A stretch of DNA of 64,000 nt, taken from positions 3,471-67,470 of the forward strand of contig NZ_LMCQ01000023.1 of assembly GCF_001424835.1 (NCBI RefSeq), given 5' to 3'. Made by a program: the position numbers and the translations under genes. The DNA comes from Variovorax sp. Root318D1 (GTDB taxonomy: Bacteria; Pseudomonadota; Gammaproteobacteria; Burkholderiales; Burkholderiaceae_C). Every line of letters starts with the position of its first letter. Position 1 is the stretch's first letter. Under the pieces are notes generated by a model. It did no database searches, had not been told where the DNA came from, and saw only the letters and a list, made by a program, of their open reading frames with translations. Of this stretch, positions 42,230 to 52,655 are shown piece after piece.

Positions 42230-42304
42230 TCAGCGAAGGCCGAAGAACGAAAGCACGGCCACGACAACCACGATCAGACCGACGATGTAAATGATTGAAC
42301 TCAC
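42230..42304 (-). CDS. 24-residue single-helix membrane peptide
   Basis: GTG-initiated frame reading SSIIYIVGLIVVVVAVLSFF then GLR and a stop. Nearly the whole peptide is one transmembrane helix with a basic end. A GAGGAG sits seven bases upstream of the GTG, and a GC-rich hairpin follows the stop, so it looks like a complete small transcription unit. I recall similar tiny YIVGLIVVV...SFFGLR peptides in proteobacterial genomes but no function. It is easily missed because of its size. Confidence 0.6.
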   Translation of the reverse strand: MSSIIYIVGLIVVVVAVLSFFGLR

Positions 42305-42447
42305 GGGATGACTCCTCGTTGATGACGACAGCTTCAGCATCGCGCCCGGGCGGGCGGGTTGCTGTCGGCGAGGGGCGGCCTGTGCTGTAGGACTCGCGAA
42401 GACCCGGGCGACCGCATGTGCCGCGCCGGCGCGCCTCGTTCAGAGCC

Positions 42448-43068
42448 TCAAACCGGGGACTTGCGGCGCGGCTCGGGGCCCAGCGCCTGCTCGAGCAGCC
42501 AGCGCATGGCCGAATGGATTTCTTTCGGATCGGCGCCGGCATCGAGCTCCAGTGCCGCCCTGTCGAAGGTCGCCGAGAGCAGCCGGGCGAGCGCGGCCAG
42601 GGACACATCTGCCTTGCCCGGCCTGGCTTTCTCCAGCCCCTGGCGCAGCGAATTCGCCGAGGTCGCTTCGTCGATGGCCATGATTTCTTCCAGGCCCAGC
42701 ACTGCGGGCCCTTCGATGAGCAGAAGCCGCGTGCGGCCGGGCGCGGCCATCGCGTCCAAGTAGGCCTTGCTGCCTTGCAGCAGGGCCTCGCGCGGCGTCA
42801 ACTGCCCTGGCGTGGCCACTTCGATGTCGGCCGCCACGGTTTCGGCTTCGCGCACCAGCACCTGCCTGAACAGGTCGCGCTTGTCCACGAAGTGGTGATA
42901 CAGCGCGCCACGCGTGATACCAGCGGCAACAGCAATCTCGGGCGTCGAGGTTTCACCGTAACCCTTGCTGACGAACAGCGCGCGCGCAGCGTCGATCAGC
43001 GCAAGGCGCGTGGCTTCCGTGCGTTCGCGGTTGGTTCTGGAATGAGAGTCGGCGATTGGTTTTGGCAT
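42448..43068 (-). CDS. TetR/AcrR-family repressor
   Basis: 206-residue regulator. The N-terminal helix-turn-helix reads TRLALIDAARALFVSKGYGE, TSTPEIAVAAGITRGALYHH and FVDKRDLFRQVL, standard for TetR proteins; the C-terminal helical ligand domain is generic. It is divergent from a glyoxalase-fold gene, and two related palindromes lie in the 73-base gap, one ending within two bases of its start codon. Repression of both genes, released by an unknown ligand, is inferred. Confidence 0.9.
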   Translation of the reverse strand: MPKPIADSHSRTNRERTEATRLALIDAARALFVSKGYGETSTPEIAVAAGITRGALYHHFVDKRDLFRQVLVREAETVAADIEVATPGQLTPREALLQGSKAYLDAMAAPGRTRLLLIEGPAVLGLEEIMAIDEATSANSLRQGLEKARPGKADVSLAALARLLSATFDRAALELDAGADPKEIHSAMRWLLEQALGPEPRRKSPV

Positions 43069-43069
43069 T

Positions 43070-43088
43070 TACATACAGACTGTTTGTA
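43070..43088. promoter_or_regulatory. TetR-type operator 1
   Basis: TACATACAGACTGTTTGTA is a near-perfect 19-bp palindrome beside the TetR start codon. Its arm ACATACAGACTG (43071-43082) is also the exact reverse complement of 43110-43121 in operator 2. Confidence 0.7.
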
Positions 43089-43104
43089 GATTAACATCAA
43101 CAAT

Positions 43105-43121
43105 ACATGCAGTCTGTATGT
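43105..43121. promoter_or_regulatory. TetR-type operator 2
   Basis: ACATGCAGTCTGTATGT, a 17-bp imperfect palindrome related to operator 1, about 20 bases before the glyoxalase-fold gene. The two sites are centred about 34 bases apart. Confidence 0.65.
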
Positions 43122-43141
43122 TAATTGAAAGGACCGACGCT

Positions 43142-43570
43142 ATGAAAGTGACAAGCTACTACCCGGTGATCATGACCAACGACGTGGCCGGAACGGCCAG
43201 CTTCTACCAGGCGCATTTCGGCTTCACGCCGCTGTTCACGAGCGAGTGGTACGTGCACCTGCAGTTGGCAGAGAACCCGTCTGTGAACCTTGCCGTGCTC
43301 GACGGCCGGCACGAGACCATTCCAGCACCCGCGCGCGGCCAGGTGGCGGGCGGCCTGCTGCTCAACTTCGAGGTGGACGACCCCGATGCGGTTCACGACC
43401 GGTTGGCGGCGGCGGGCCTGCCGATTCTTCTTGCGTTGCGCGATGAAGACTTCGGCCAGCGCCACTTCATCACCAGCGACCCGAACGGTGTGCTGATCGA
43501 CATCGTCAAACCGATCTCGCCGAGTGCGGAGTTCGCAGCGTTGTACGAGGCCGGCGCCTTGCCCAACTAG
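43142..43570 (+). CDS. VOC (glyoxalase/bleomycin-resistance fold) protein
   Basis: 142-residue vicinal-oxygen-chelate protein: YYPVIMTNDVAGTASFYQAH is the first beta-alpha module, VNLAVLDGRHETIPAPARGQ the middle, and FGQRHFITSDPNGVLIDIVK the second module. Such proteins bind or modify small toxic molecules. Divergence from TetR with shared operators suggests ligand-induced expression. The ATG at 43142 has AAAGG upstream; an earlier TTG at 43118 would overlap operator 2. Confidence 0.85.
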   Translation: MKVTSYYPVIMTNDVAGTASFYQAHFGFTPLFTSEWYVHLQLAENPSVNLAVLDGRHETIPAPARGQVAGGLLLNFEVDDPDAVHDRLAAAGLPILLALRDEDFGQRHFITSDPNGVLIDIVKPISPSAEFAALYEAGALPN

Positions 43571-43577
43571 GCTGCGC

Positions 43578-45468
<1,891 letters not shown>

Positions 45469-45485
<17 letters not shown>

Positions 45486-46416
45486 GTCCTTGCGCCGAAA
45501 GGGTGCGCTTTGCGGCGGTGGAAGGCGGCTGGTCGCCCAGCCGCTCTCCCAGGAAGTCGATGAAGCTGCGCAGCTTGGGCGCCATGTACTGGCGGCTGGT
45601 GTACACCGCAAACAGCGTGACCGGATGCGGGGCGTGGTCGGGCAGCAGCCGCACCAGCCGGCCCGCCGTCAGGTCGTCGTCGATCAGCCATTCGGGCAGG
45701 AACGCAATGCCCATGTCCGCCCGCACCGCATGCAAGGTGAGCGTGGTGTCGTCCGACCGCATTGCCGGCGTGAGCCGCAGCGCAAACATGCGCCCACCGG
45801 GCCCCTTCAGCGAAAGGTTGTCGAGGTTCACGTAGCTCGGCACGATGGCACCGAGTCGGGCCACGTCGGCCGGCAGCGCGGGGCTGCCACCCATGCGCCG
45901 CAGGTAGGTGGGCGTGCCCGCCAGGTGAAAGGGCACGCGGCACAGCGGCCGCGCAATCAGCGCAGGGGAGGGCTCCTGCGTGGCGCGCAGCGCGAGGTCG
46001 TAGCCGTCGGCTGCGAGGTCGACCTTGCGGTTTTCCAGGTGAATGTCGATCAGCACTTCGGGATAGCGCTCGCGGTAGTCGGCCAGCACGCGCGCGAAGC
46101 GCGGCGTGGCACACCACACCGGCGCGCTCACCTTGAGTTGGCCGCGCGGCGCCTCGCTTTTCTGGCCGATGGCCGCCTCGGCTGCATCGAGCAGGTCGAG
46201 CGCTCGCCGGCTCTGGTCGTACCAGGCGGTGCCCGCTTCGGTCAGGCTCAGGTGGCGGCTCGAGCGGTGCAAGAGCCGCGCACCGAGCGATTTTTCGAGC
46301 TGCGCCACGTGCTTGCTCGCCATTGGCGGCGATATCGACAGCCGCTCGGCCGCGGCCACGAAGCTGCCCGATTCGACGACCTCTCGAAACACGCGCAGGC
46401 TGGTCAGGCGGTCCAT
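45469..46416 (-). CDS. LysR-family regulator
   Basis: 315-residue LysR protein of the CrgA-like group. The helix-turn-helix is MDRLTSLRVFREVVESGSFV followed by AAAERLSISPPMASKHVAQLEKS. Start taken at the second of two adjacent ATGs, with GAGGAA just upstream. It is divergent from the extradiol-dioxygenase-like gene (about 100-base gap) and overlaps the ABC exporter start, so it may control either. Effector unknown. Confidence 0.88.
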
Positions 46417-46515
46417 CATGCTTTCCTCAGAAGAAACGGATCGATGCATCCTAGCCTGTCGATTTCCTGGTGGGAAATGTCTACAGTCGATGCAACGCTT
46501 TCAAGGAGCATCGAC

Positions 46516-47346
46516 TTGACCCACGACGACAACACCTCGCGCCTGCCCACATATTTCATCTCCCATGGCGGCGGCCCCTGGCCCTGGATGAAGAAGGAGA
46601 TGGGCGGCGTCTACGACCAGCTGGCCGCCTCGCTGGCCGACATGCCGCGCCAGATCGGCCGCACGCCGGGCGCCATCCTGATGGTGTCGGCCCATTGGGA
46701 AGCACCCGTCTTCACCGTGCAGGGCAACCCGCGCCCGCCCATGATCTACGACTACGGCGGCTTTCCCGCCCACACCTATGAAGTGCGCTACGACGCGCCC
46801 GGCTCGCCCGAACTCGCGCAGCGCGTGCAGTCGCTCCTTGCCGCCGCCGGGCTGCCCGCGACCATCGACCCTGAACGCGGCTTCGACCATGGCATGTTCT
46901 CGCCCATGAAGGCGATGTATCCCGATGCGAACGTGCCGGTGGTGCAGCTGTCGCTCAGGCGCGGTCTCGATCCGGCGGAGCACCTGGCACTCGGCCGCGC
47001 GCTCGCGCCTTTGCGGGGTGAAAACGTGCTCATCGTCGGCAGCGGCCTCAGCTATCACAACCTGCGCAACTTCGGCCCGCAGGCGCACGGCGTTTCCAAG
47101 GCGTTCGGCGACTGGCTCGACGACACCGCCGTGCAAGCGGCACCCGAGGAGCGCGTGCAGCGGCTGCGGGAATGGGCCTCGGCCCCTTCGGCTCGCATCG
47201 CGCATCCGCGTGAGGAGCACCTGATTCCGCTGATGGTGGCCGTCGGCGCAGCCGAGCAGGAACCCGGCGAACTGGTCTATCACGAAGACGATTTCATGGG
47301 CGGGCTGGTGGTATCGAGCTACCGCTTCGGCGCTGCCGCCAGCTGA
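46516..47346 (+). CDS. DODA-type extradiol ring-opening dioxygenase (LigB/YgiD-like)
   Basis: 276-residue protein of the class III extradiol dioxygenase fold. Metal ligands are suggested by TYFISHGGGPW, ILMVSAHWEAP and GFDHGMFSPMKAMYP; GSGLSYHNLRNFG is also conserved. Plant relatives open L-DOPA, and bacterial YgiD relatives act on catechols. The TTG at 46516 has AAGGAG seven bases upstream and gives the family N-terminus; an in-frame ATG at 46477 is less well placed. It is divergent from a LysR gene and followed by a hydrolase. Confidence 0.88.
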   Translation: MTHDDNTSRLPTYFISHGGGPWPWMKKEMGGVYDQLAASLADMPRQIGRTPGAILMVSAHWEAPVFTVQGNPRPPMIYDYGGFPAHTYEVRYDAPGSPELAQRVQSLLAAAGLPATIDPERGFDHGMFSPMKAMYPDANVPVVQLSLRRGLDPAEHLALGRALAPLRGENVLIVGSGLSYHNLRNFGPQAHGVSKAFGDWLDDTAVQAAPEERVQRLREWASAPSARIAHPREEHLIPLMVAVGAAEQEPGELVYHEDDFMGGLVVSSYRFGAAAS

Positions 47347-47374
47347 AAAGGCGGCGGGTTGGCAGAATCGGGCG

Positions 47375-48250
47375 ATGCCTTCCATTTCCGATCCCGATTC
47401 CGATACTGAAGCCCGCCTCTTGATCGAACGCATCGCCGCGAGCGGCACGCGCCATGACGTGGTGCACGGCGGCGTTCGCGTCTGCTGGCGCCGCTTCGGT
47501 GCGGAAAAAAGCGCCCAGCCGCCGCTGGTGCTGCTGCACGGCGGCCACGGCAGCTGGATGCACTGGCTGCGCAACGTCGAGGCGCTCTCGGCCCGGCACA
47601 CGCTGTGGCTGCCCGACATGCCGGGCTTCAACGATTCCGATGCGCCGCCGCGCGCAGTGCCCGGCGACGACCCGCTCGGTCCGCTGCTCGACGCGTTGGG
47701 CGGATCGCTCGACCAGCTGATCGGCGCGGGCACGCCCATCGACCTTGGCGGCTTCTCATTCGGCGGACTCACCGCCGCGCGCTTTGCGGTGCGGCGCGGC
47801 GCCATCCGGCGCCTGGCGCTCGTGGGCAGCGGAGGCCACGGCACGATGCGCCGCATGTCTGTCGAGATGATCAACTGGCGCGCCGCGCCAAATCGTGAGG
47901 AGGAGCGCGCCGCGCTGCTGCACAACCTCGGCGCGCTCATGCTGCACGACAAGGCCGCCATCGATCCACTGGCCTTCGAGATTCACGACATCTCCTGCCA
48001 CGGCACGCGTTTTCGCAGCAAGGACGTCTCGCAGGCGGGCGGGCTGCAGGCCGCGCTCGATATGCTCGGCGGACCGCAATTGCTGCTCTGGGGCGAGTAC
48101 GACGTCACCGCCGATCCGCGTCCGCTGGTGGCGCAACTCACCGCCGGCCATCCGCAGCGCGAAGGCGTGGTGATTGACGGGGCAGGGCACTGGGCGCAGT
48201 ACGAGCGCGCGGATGAATTCAATCGGCGGATGCTTCGGTTTCTGGGTTGA
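47375..48250 (+). CDS. Alpha/beta hydrolase
   Basis: 291-residue alpha/beta-fold hydrolase. LVLLHGGHGSWMHWLRNVEA holds the oxyanion region, GGFSFGGLTAARFAV the nucleophile elbow (Ser in GFSFG), and VVIDGAGHWAQYERADEF the catalytic His. Similar proteins cleave C-C bonds of ring-opened aromatics or esters. Position after a ring-opening dioxygenase makes a meta-cleavage-product hydrolase plausible, but this is inferred. It starts 28 bases after that gene. Confidence 0.87.
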   Translation: MPSISDPDSDTEARLLIERIAASGTRHDVVHGGVRVCWRRFGAEKSAQPPLVLLHGGHGSWMHWLRNVEALSARHTLWLPDMPGFNDSDAPPRAVPGDDPLGPLLDALGGSLDQLIGAGTPIDLGGFSFGGLTAARFAVRRGAIRRLALVGSGGHGTMRRMSVEMINWRAAPNREEERAALLHNLGALMLHDKAAIDPLAFEIHDISCHGTRFRSKDVSQAGGLQAALDMLGGPQLLLWGEYDVTADPRPLVAQLTAGHPQREGVVIDGAGHWAQYERADEFNRRMLRFLG

Positions 48251-48265
48251 GTGTCGGGGCTTCTG

Positions 48266-49219
48266 CTACGAGAGCCCGATCGACCCCGCATTTCTGCGCC
48301 AGAACCCCGCATCCGGAAACTCCCCCGCACCCGCCGCGGCGTTATCGGCCATGTGCTCGGCGCGGCTGGTGCCGGGAATGGCGCAGGTCACGGCCGGGTG
48401 GCTCAGCACGAACTTCAGCAGCACCTGCGCCCAGCTCGTGCAGCCGATCTCGCCGGCCCATGCGGGCAGCGGCTGGTCCCGCAGCCGGCGCAGCAGGCCG
48501 CCGCCGCCGAAGGGCATGTTGACGATCACCGCCACGCCGCGTTCGGCCGCAAGGGGCAGCAGGCGTTGCTCGGCCTCGCGCGCGTCCAGTGAGTAGTTGA
48601 TCTGCACGAAGTCGAGCTTCTCGGCGCGCAGCACCGCCTCCACTTCGCCGTAGGCCGAGGCGGTGTAGTGCGTGATGCCGATGTAGCGCACGCGGCCCTT
48701 GTCCTTCCAGCCCCGCAGCGTGGCAAGTTGGGTTTTCCAGTCGACGAGGTTGTGCACCTGCATCAGGTCGATGCGCTGTGTTCGCAGCCGCGCGAACGAC
48801 TGCTCCATTTGCGCAATGCCGGCTTCGCGGCCCGAGGTCCAGACCTTGGTGGCGAGAAAGGCCTCCCTGTTCTCGCGCTGCTTCGATGCGGCCAGCAGTT
48901 CGCCCGTGGTTTCTTCGGAGCGGCCGTACATCGGCGAGCTGTCGATCACCTTGCCGCCGGCCGCGAAGAGGGCATCGAGCACACCGGGCAGGCGCTTGTA
49001 TTCGTCGGTGCCGGGCCGGTGGTCGAAGCCGATCCAGGTGCCGCAGCCGACCACGGGCAGGGCTTCCTGCGTGGAGGGAATGGGACGGGTGCTCATCTTC
49101 GTCATCGCGGGCCTGCCTTGTTGCTGTGCGAACGAAGGGAGCGCGGCACCGGCGCAAAGTGCGGCGCCCAGCCTGAGCAACTGGGCGCGCGTGAAGGCGG
49201 GGCGCTGGGGTTCGTTCAT
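48266..49219 (-). CDS. Exported aldo/keto reductase
   Basis: About 317 residues: an N-terminal export signal (FTRAQLLRLGAALCAGAALP, cleavage near SFAQQ) and an aldo/keto reductase barrel. Catalytic residues are visible as Asp in KVIDSSPMYGRSEE (with Tyr) and Lys in AFLATKVWTSG. The C-terminus has the AKR pattern TCAIPGTSRAEHMADN. A cofactor-binding AKR exported to the periplasm would need the Tat route; the signal has only one Arg before the hydrophobic stretch. A GTG at 49237 is an alternative start. Confidence 0.85.
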   Translation of the reverse strand: MNEPQRPAFTRAQLLRLGAALCAGAALPSFAQQQGRPAMTKMSTRPIPSTQEALPVVGCGTWIGFDHRPGTDEYKRLPGVLDALFAAGGKVIDSSPMYGRSEETTGELLAASKQRENREAFLATKVWTSGREAGIAQMEQSFARLRTQRIDLMQVHNLVDWKTQLATLRGWKDKGRVRYIGITHYTASAYGEVEAVLRAEKLDFVQINYSLDAREAEQRLLPLAAERGVAVIVNMPFGGGGLLRRLRDQPLPAWAGEIGCTSWAQVLLKFVLSHPAVTCAIPGTSRAEHMADNAAAGAGEFPDAGFWRRNAGSIGLS

Positions 49220-49278
49220 GAAGGACGTCGTCGTCACGAACGAAATTCTGCGCCAGGAAAGGCGCCGTCCGGAAGGCT

Positions 49279-50406
49279 TCAGCGCAGGTAGCGCCCGTCG
49301 GCCTTGAGCATCGACAGCTCGGAGAACGTGAGGCCGCGGTGCTCGCCGGGCCGGTACGACACGGCAATGCCGCCGATGTCGAGCGTCTTGAACGACTCGA
49401 GGCCCTTCTGGAGCGAATCCGGCGTGGGGTTCGGCCCTGCGCGCTTCAGCCCCTCGACCATGACCTTGGCCGCCACGTAGCCCTCGAGGCTGGCATAGCT
49501 GAATTCGGTCGCGCCGATTTTCTTCATGGCCGCCTGGTATTCGGCAATCAGCGGCATCGCGCTGTTCCAGGGGTAGGGCACGACCTGTGAAATGACCACG
49601 CCGGCCGCGTCTTTCTTGATGTCCTGGAACAGCTTCTGCCCGTTCAGGAACGAGAACGAATAGAAGGCCGTCTCGCCGCCCGCTGCGCGGTAGGCCGTGA
49701 TGAACTTGGCCGCCACGTCGTTGGTGACCGCCAGCACCACCGCCTTGGGCTTGAGCTTGGCCAGTTCCGCTGCGCGTTCGGCGGCGTCGGAGCCGTCGTT
49801 CTTGATGGCCACGCTGCCCGCCATTTTCTCGCCGCGTTCGGCGATGAACTTCTGCGTGCTTTCCAGCGCCGAACGCGCGCCGGGGTTGTCGTTGTGCGCG
49901 AAGGCAATGCGCGAGAGGCCGATGGTGAACAGGTGGTTCACGATGCGGCTGTACTCCTCGTCGAAGCTGATGCGTACCGGGAAGTTGTATTCGGAAAATT
50001 TGGTCACCGGGCCTGCGCCGGTGTAAGGGCCGATCACCGGGATCTTGAGTTCGTTGGCCGCCTTCAGGGCCCCGACCGACGACGAGGTGCCAATGGGCAT
50101 GAGGATGCCGACGGCGCCTTCCTTGACGAAGGTCTTGACGTTCTCGGCGCCCTTGGCAGGGTCGTAGGCATCGTCGAGCTGGCGCAGTTCGACCGGCCGT
50201 CCGTTGATGCCGCCATTCGCATTCAGTGCGTTGAGCATGGCGCGCACGCCCATCACGGGCTCGGGCGAGAGGGACGCCAGCGGCCCCGTCTGCACATAGG
50301 TCTGGCCGATCAGGAGCGGCTTGGTTTGCGCCTGCGCGGCAGGCGAGAGTCCGACAACGAAGGCGGCCAGGGCCGAAGCCAGCAGGTGAATCTTTGTGTA
50401 TTTCAT
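49279..50406 (-). CDS. Branched-chain amino acid-type ABC substrate-binding protein
   Basis: 375-residue periplasmic binding protein of the LivJ/LivK class. The signal peptide is followed by KPLLIGQTYVQTGPLASLSP and NANGGINGRPVELRQLDDAY, the family hallmarks; the two lobes include AVGILMPIGTSSSVGALKAA and FSYASLEGYVAAKVMVEGLK. No permease or ATPase genes are adjacent, so it is an orphan component. Many such orphans occur in Comamonadaceae. The ATG at 50406 gives a standard signal. Confidence 0.92.
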   Translation of the reverse strand: MKYTKIHLLASALAAFVVGLSPAAQAQTKPLLIGQTYVQTGPLASLSPEPVMGVRAMLNALNANGGINGRPVELRQLDDAYDPAKGAENVKTFVKEGAVGILMPIGTSSSVGALKAANELKIPVIGPYTGAGPVTKFSEYNFPVRISFDEEYSRIVNHLFTIGLSRIAFAHNDNPGARSALESTQKFIAERGEKMAGSVAIKNDGSDAAERAAELAKLKPKAVVLAVTNDVAAKFITAYRAAGGETAFYSFSFLNGQKLFQDIKKDAAGVVISQVVPYPWNSAMPLIAEYQAAMKKIGATEFSYASLEGYVAAKVMVEGLKRAGPNPTPDSLQKGLESFKTLDIGGIAVSYRPGEHRGLTFSELSMLKADGRYLR

Positions 50407-50497
50407 GGTCACAAATTGTTAATGACTGATCTTAAGGGGCGGGTGCCCATGAGGTAAACCGGTATTTGGTTTCTGCGTTGTTGCGGCCCACAAAATA

Positions 50498-50513
50498 CTG
50501 TATAAAAGTACAG
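50498..50513 (+). promoter_or_regulatory. LexA box of the imuA-imuB-dnaE2 operon
   Basis: CTGTATAAAAGTACAG fits the LexA consensus CTGT-N8-ACAG exactly and ends 14 bases before the imuA ATG. It indicates SOS-inducible expression of the mutagenesis cassette. Confidence 0.92.
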
Positions 50514-50527
50514 TTAACAGTTGCATC

Positions 50528-51337
50528 ATGGGCCTTCCTTTCCTCGACTCCTTTTCCGCTGCCGCCGGCCGTGGCGTCTGGCACGCCGACGAGCTCGGCC
50601 TGGCCGACGCGCAGGTCGTCGCCACCGGCCACGCCGCGCTGGACGCGGAGTTGCCGGGCGGCGGCTGGCCGGTCGGCGCCATGACGGAGCTGCTGCAAGG
50701 CACGCCCGAGGCGCATGTCTGGCGGCTGCTGCTGCCCGCCCTGGGGCAGGCGGTCCAGGCGCGCGGCGGGCCGGTGGTGCTGATCGGTGCGCCCTATGAG
50801 CCTTGCGGGCCGTCGCTGGCGGCGCAAGGCCTGCCAGTGGAAGCGCTGATGTGGGTCCGGAGCGAGGCTGCGTCCGCGCGGCTGTGGGCTTGCGAGCAGG
50901 CGCTGCGCTGTGCGGACGTGGCGGCCGTGCTGGCCTGGCTGCCGCAGGCGCGGGTGGGCGAACTGCGGCGGCTGCAGTTGGCGGCCGCCCAGCACGAGGT
51001 GCTGCTTTTCGTCTGCCGGCCCGAATCGGCCGCACAGGGCGCTTCGCCTGCACGGCTGCGGCTCCAGGTGGAAAGCTGCGAGGCCGACAGCTCGCAGATC
51101 GAGCTGCGCATCCTGAAGCGCCGCGGCCCGCCGCTCGCCGCGCCGGTGATGCTGCCTGCGCGCAACGAGCGCATGGCCGCTTTGCTGGCCGCCGCGCGGC
51201 TGCGCCGCAAGCTGCGGCTGCAGCAGCAGGGCACGGCGGTGCCGATGGGTGAAGCGTCGTCGTCGGCCACGGTGGTGCGCATCGACGTGTGGAAGGGAGG
51301 TCCCAATGCACTGGATCGCATTGCGGTGGTTGCCTGA
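50528..51337 (+). CDS. imuA: Translesion synthesis accessory protein ImuA
   Basis: 269-residue RecA-like protein. The N-terminal region (ATGHAALDAELPGGGWPVGA then MTELLQG) is the distinctive ImuA/SulA-like stretch; the usual Walker A Lys is missing, as in the family. With ImuB and DnaE2 it forms the damage-induced mutasome, where it interacts with RecA and ImuB. A LexA box sits just upstream. Its 3' end overlaps imuB by 32 bases. Confidence 0.9.
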   Translation: MGLPFLDSFSAAAGRGVWHADELGLADAQVVATGHAALDAELPGGGWPVGAMTELLQGTPEAHVWRLLLPALGQAVQARGGPVVLIGAPYEPCGPSLAAQGLPVEALMWVRSEAASARLWACEQALRCADVAAVLAWLPQARVGELRRLQLAAAQHEVLLFVCRPESAAQGASPARLRLQVESCEADSSQIELRILKRRGPPLAAPVMLPARNERMAALLAAARLRRKLRLQQQGTAVPMGEASSSATVVRIDVWKGGPNALDRIAVVA

Positions 51338-52655
51338 AACCGACGCGCCTGAAGCGCCGGCCCTGCCCACGTCTGAAGCACTGGGCTGGTGGGCGCTGCA
51401 CTACACGCCGCACGTCGCCTGGCAGGACGAAGCGCTGATGCTCGAGGTCTCGGCCTGCGAGCGCCTGTGGGGCGGGCGGCTTCAGCTGATGCGCCAGCTG
51501 GTCGCCTCCAACCCCGCGCCCGACGTGCGCATGCTGGGCGCGCAGGGCGCCACGAGCCTGGTCGCGCTGGCCCGGCTGCGCCTGTTCGAGCACAACGAAG
51601 ACCGGCCCAAGGACATTCCGGCCGGGCTGCCGCTGGACACCTTGAGCGCCGCGCGCGATCACCTCGACCTGCTCGCGCGGCTCGGCTGCCGCACCTGGGG
51701 CGAGGTGGCGGCCCTGCCGCGCGGGGGACTCACGCGGCGCTTTGGCGCGGTGCTGCGCGAAGCGCTCGACACCGCCTGGGGCCTGCGTCCCGAAAGCCAC
51801 AGCTGGCTCACTCTGCCCGACGTGTTCGAGCAGAAGCTGGAACTGCCCGCGCTGGCCGAGACCGCGCCCGAGCTGATGTGGTCGGCCAACCGCCTGCTCT
51901 CGGCGCTGCAGATCTGGCTGCGTGCCCGCCAGCGCGGCGCCCGTGCGCTCGAGCTGCAATGGACGCTCGATCTCAAGCGCTTCAACGGCGTCAACCTGCC
52001 GCCGCACCAGCAGGTCACCGTGCGCACGGCCGAGCCCACGCAGGACATGGCGCACCTGCGCCGGCTGCTGTCCGAAAAGCTCGCCCTCACCACGCTCGCA
52101 GCGCCTGTCAGCTGGCTCCGGTTGCGCACGCTCGAAACCGATCCGTGGGCCGGCGCCAGCACCAGCTTCCTGCCCGAGGACAACCGCAAGGGCGACAAGC
52201 TGCACGAGATGGTCGAGCGGCTCAGCGTGCGGCTCGGACCGCAGCAGGTGGTGGTGCCTGCCGCCGAGGCCGACCACCGGCCCGAGCGCAAGCAGACCTG
52301 GCGGCCCGCGCTGCAGAAGGACAAGGCGCTGCCGGCCAAGGTTCGAAAAGAAGCGAAGGCCGCGGCCTCGCAGCCCGATGCCATCTACCCGCCATGGCTG
52401 TTGCCCGAACCCCTGCTGCTCGAGATGGACGGCGAGCGCCCCTGCTACCGCGGTCCGCTCAGCAAGCTGGTCGGGCCGCAGCGCATCGAGGCGGGTTGGT
52501 GGGGCGGCAAGGAAGACGGCGGCCAGCCCGCGATGCGCGACTATTACGTGGCCGAAAGCCCCGGAGCCGGCCTGGTGTGGATCTTTCGCGAGCGGCCCTC
52601 CGCGCGCTTTTCTCCAGGCGAAGTGCGCTGGTACCTGCAGGGGCTCTATGCCTGA
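51306..52655 (+). CDS. imuB: Y-family polymerase-like protein ImuB
   Basis: 449-residue non-catalytic Y-family polymerase homologue: MHWIALRWLPETD, then SACERLWGGRLQLMRQL, the helix-hairpin-helix-like LARLGCRTWGEVAALPRGGL and the RFGAVLREALDTAWGL segment. The family has lost the catalytic acidic triad and acts as the hub linking DnaE2 to the sliding clamp. The ATG at 51306 has GGGAGG upstream and lies inside imuA; an upstream extension is out of character. It overlaps dnaE2 by eight bases. Confidence 0.9.
   Translation: MHWIALRWLPETDAPEAPALPTSEALGWWALHYTPHVAWQDEALMLEVSACERLWGGRLQLMRQLVASNPAPDVRMLGAQGATSLVALARLRLFEHNEDRPKDIPAGLPLDTLSAARDHLDLLARLGCRTWGEVAALPRGGLTRRFGAVLREALDTAWGLRPESHSWLTLPDVFEQKLELPALAETAPELMWSANRLLSALQIWLRARQRGARALELQWTLDLKRFNGVNLPPHQQVTVRTAEPTQDMAHLRRLLSEKLALTTLAAPVSWLRLRTLETDPWAGASTSFLPEDNRKGDKLHEMVERLSVRLGPQQVVVPAAEADHRPERKQTWRPALQKDKALPAKVRKEAKAAASQPDAIYPPWLLPEPLLLEMDGERPCYRGPLSKLVGPQRIEAGWWGGKEDGGQPAMRDYYVAESPGAGLVWIFRERPSARFSPGEVRWYLQGLYA

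Noticed and set aside
43071..43121. LexA box near the TetR gene
   Set aside because: ACAGACTGT resembles part of a LexA site but lacks CTGT-N8-ACAG spacing; it fits the TetR palindromes better.
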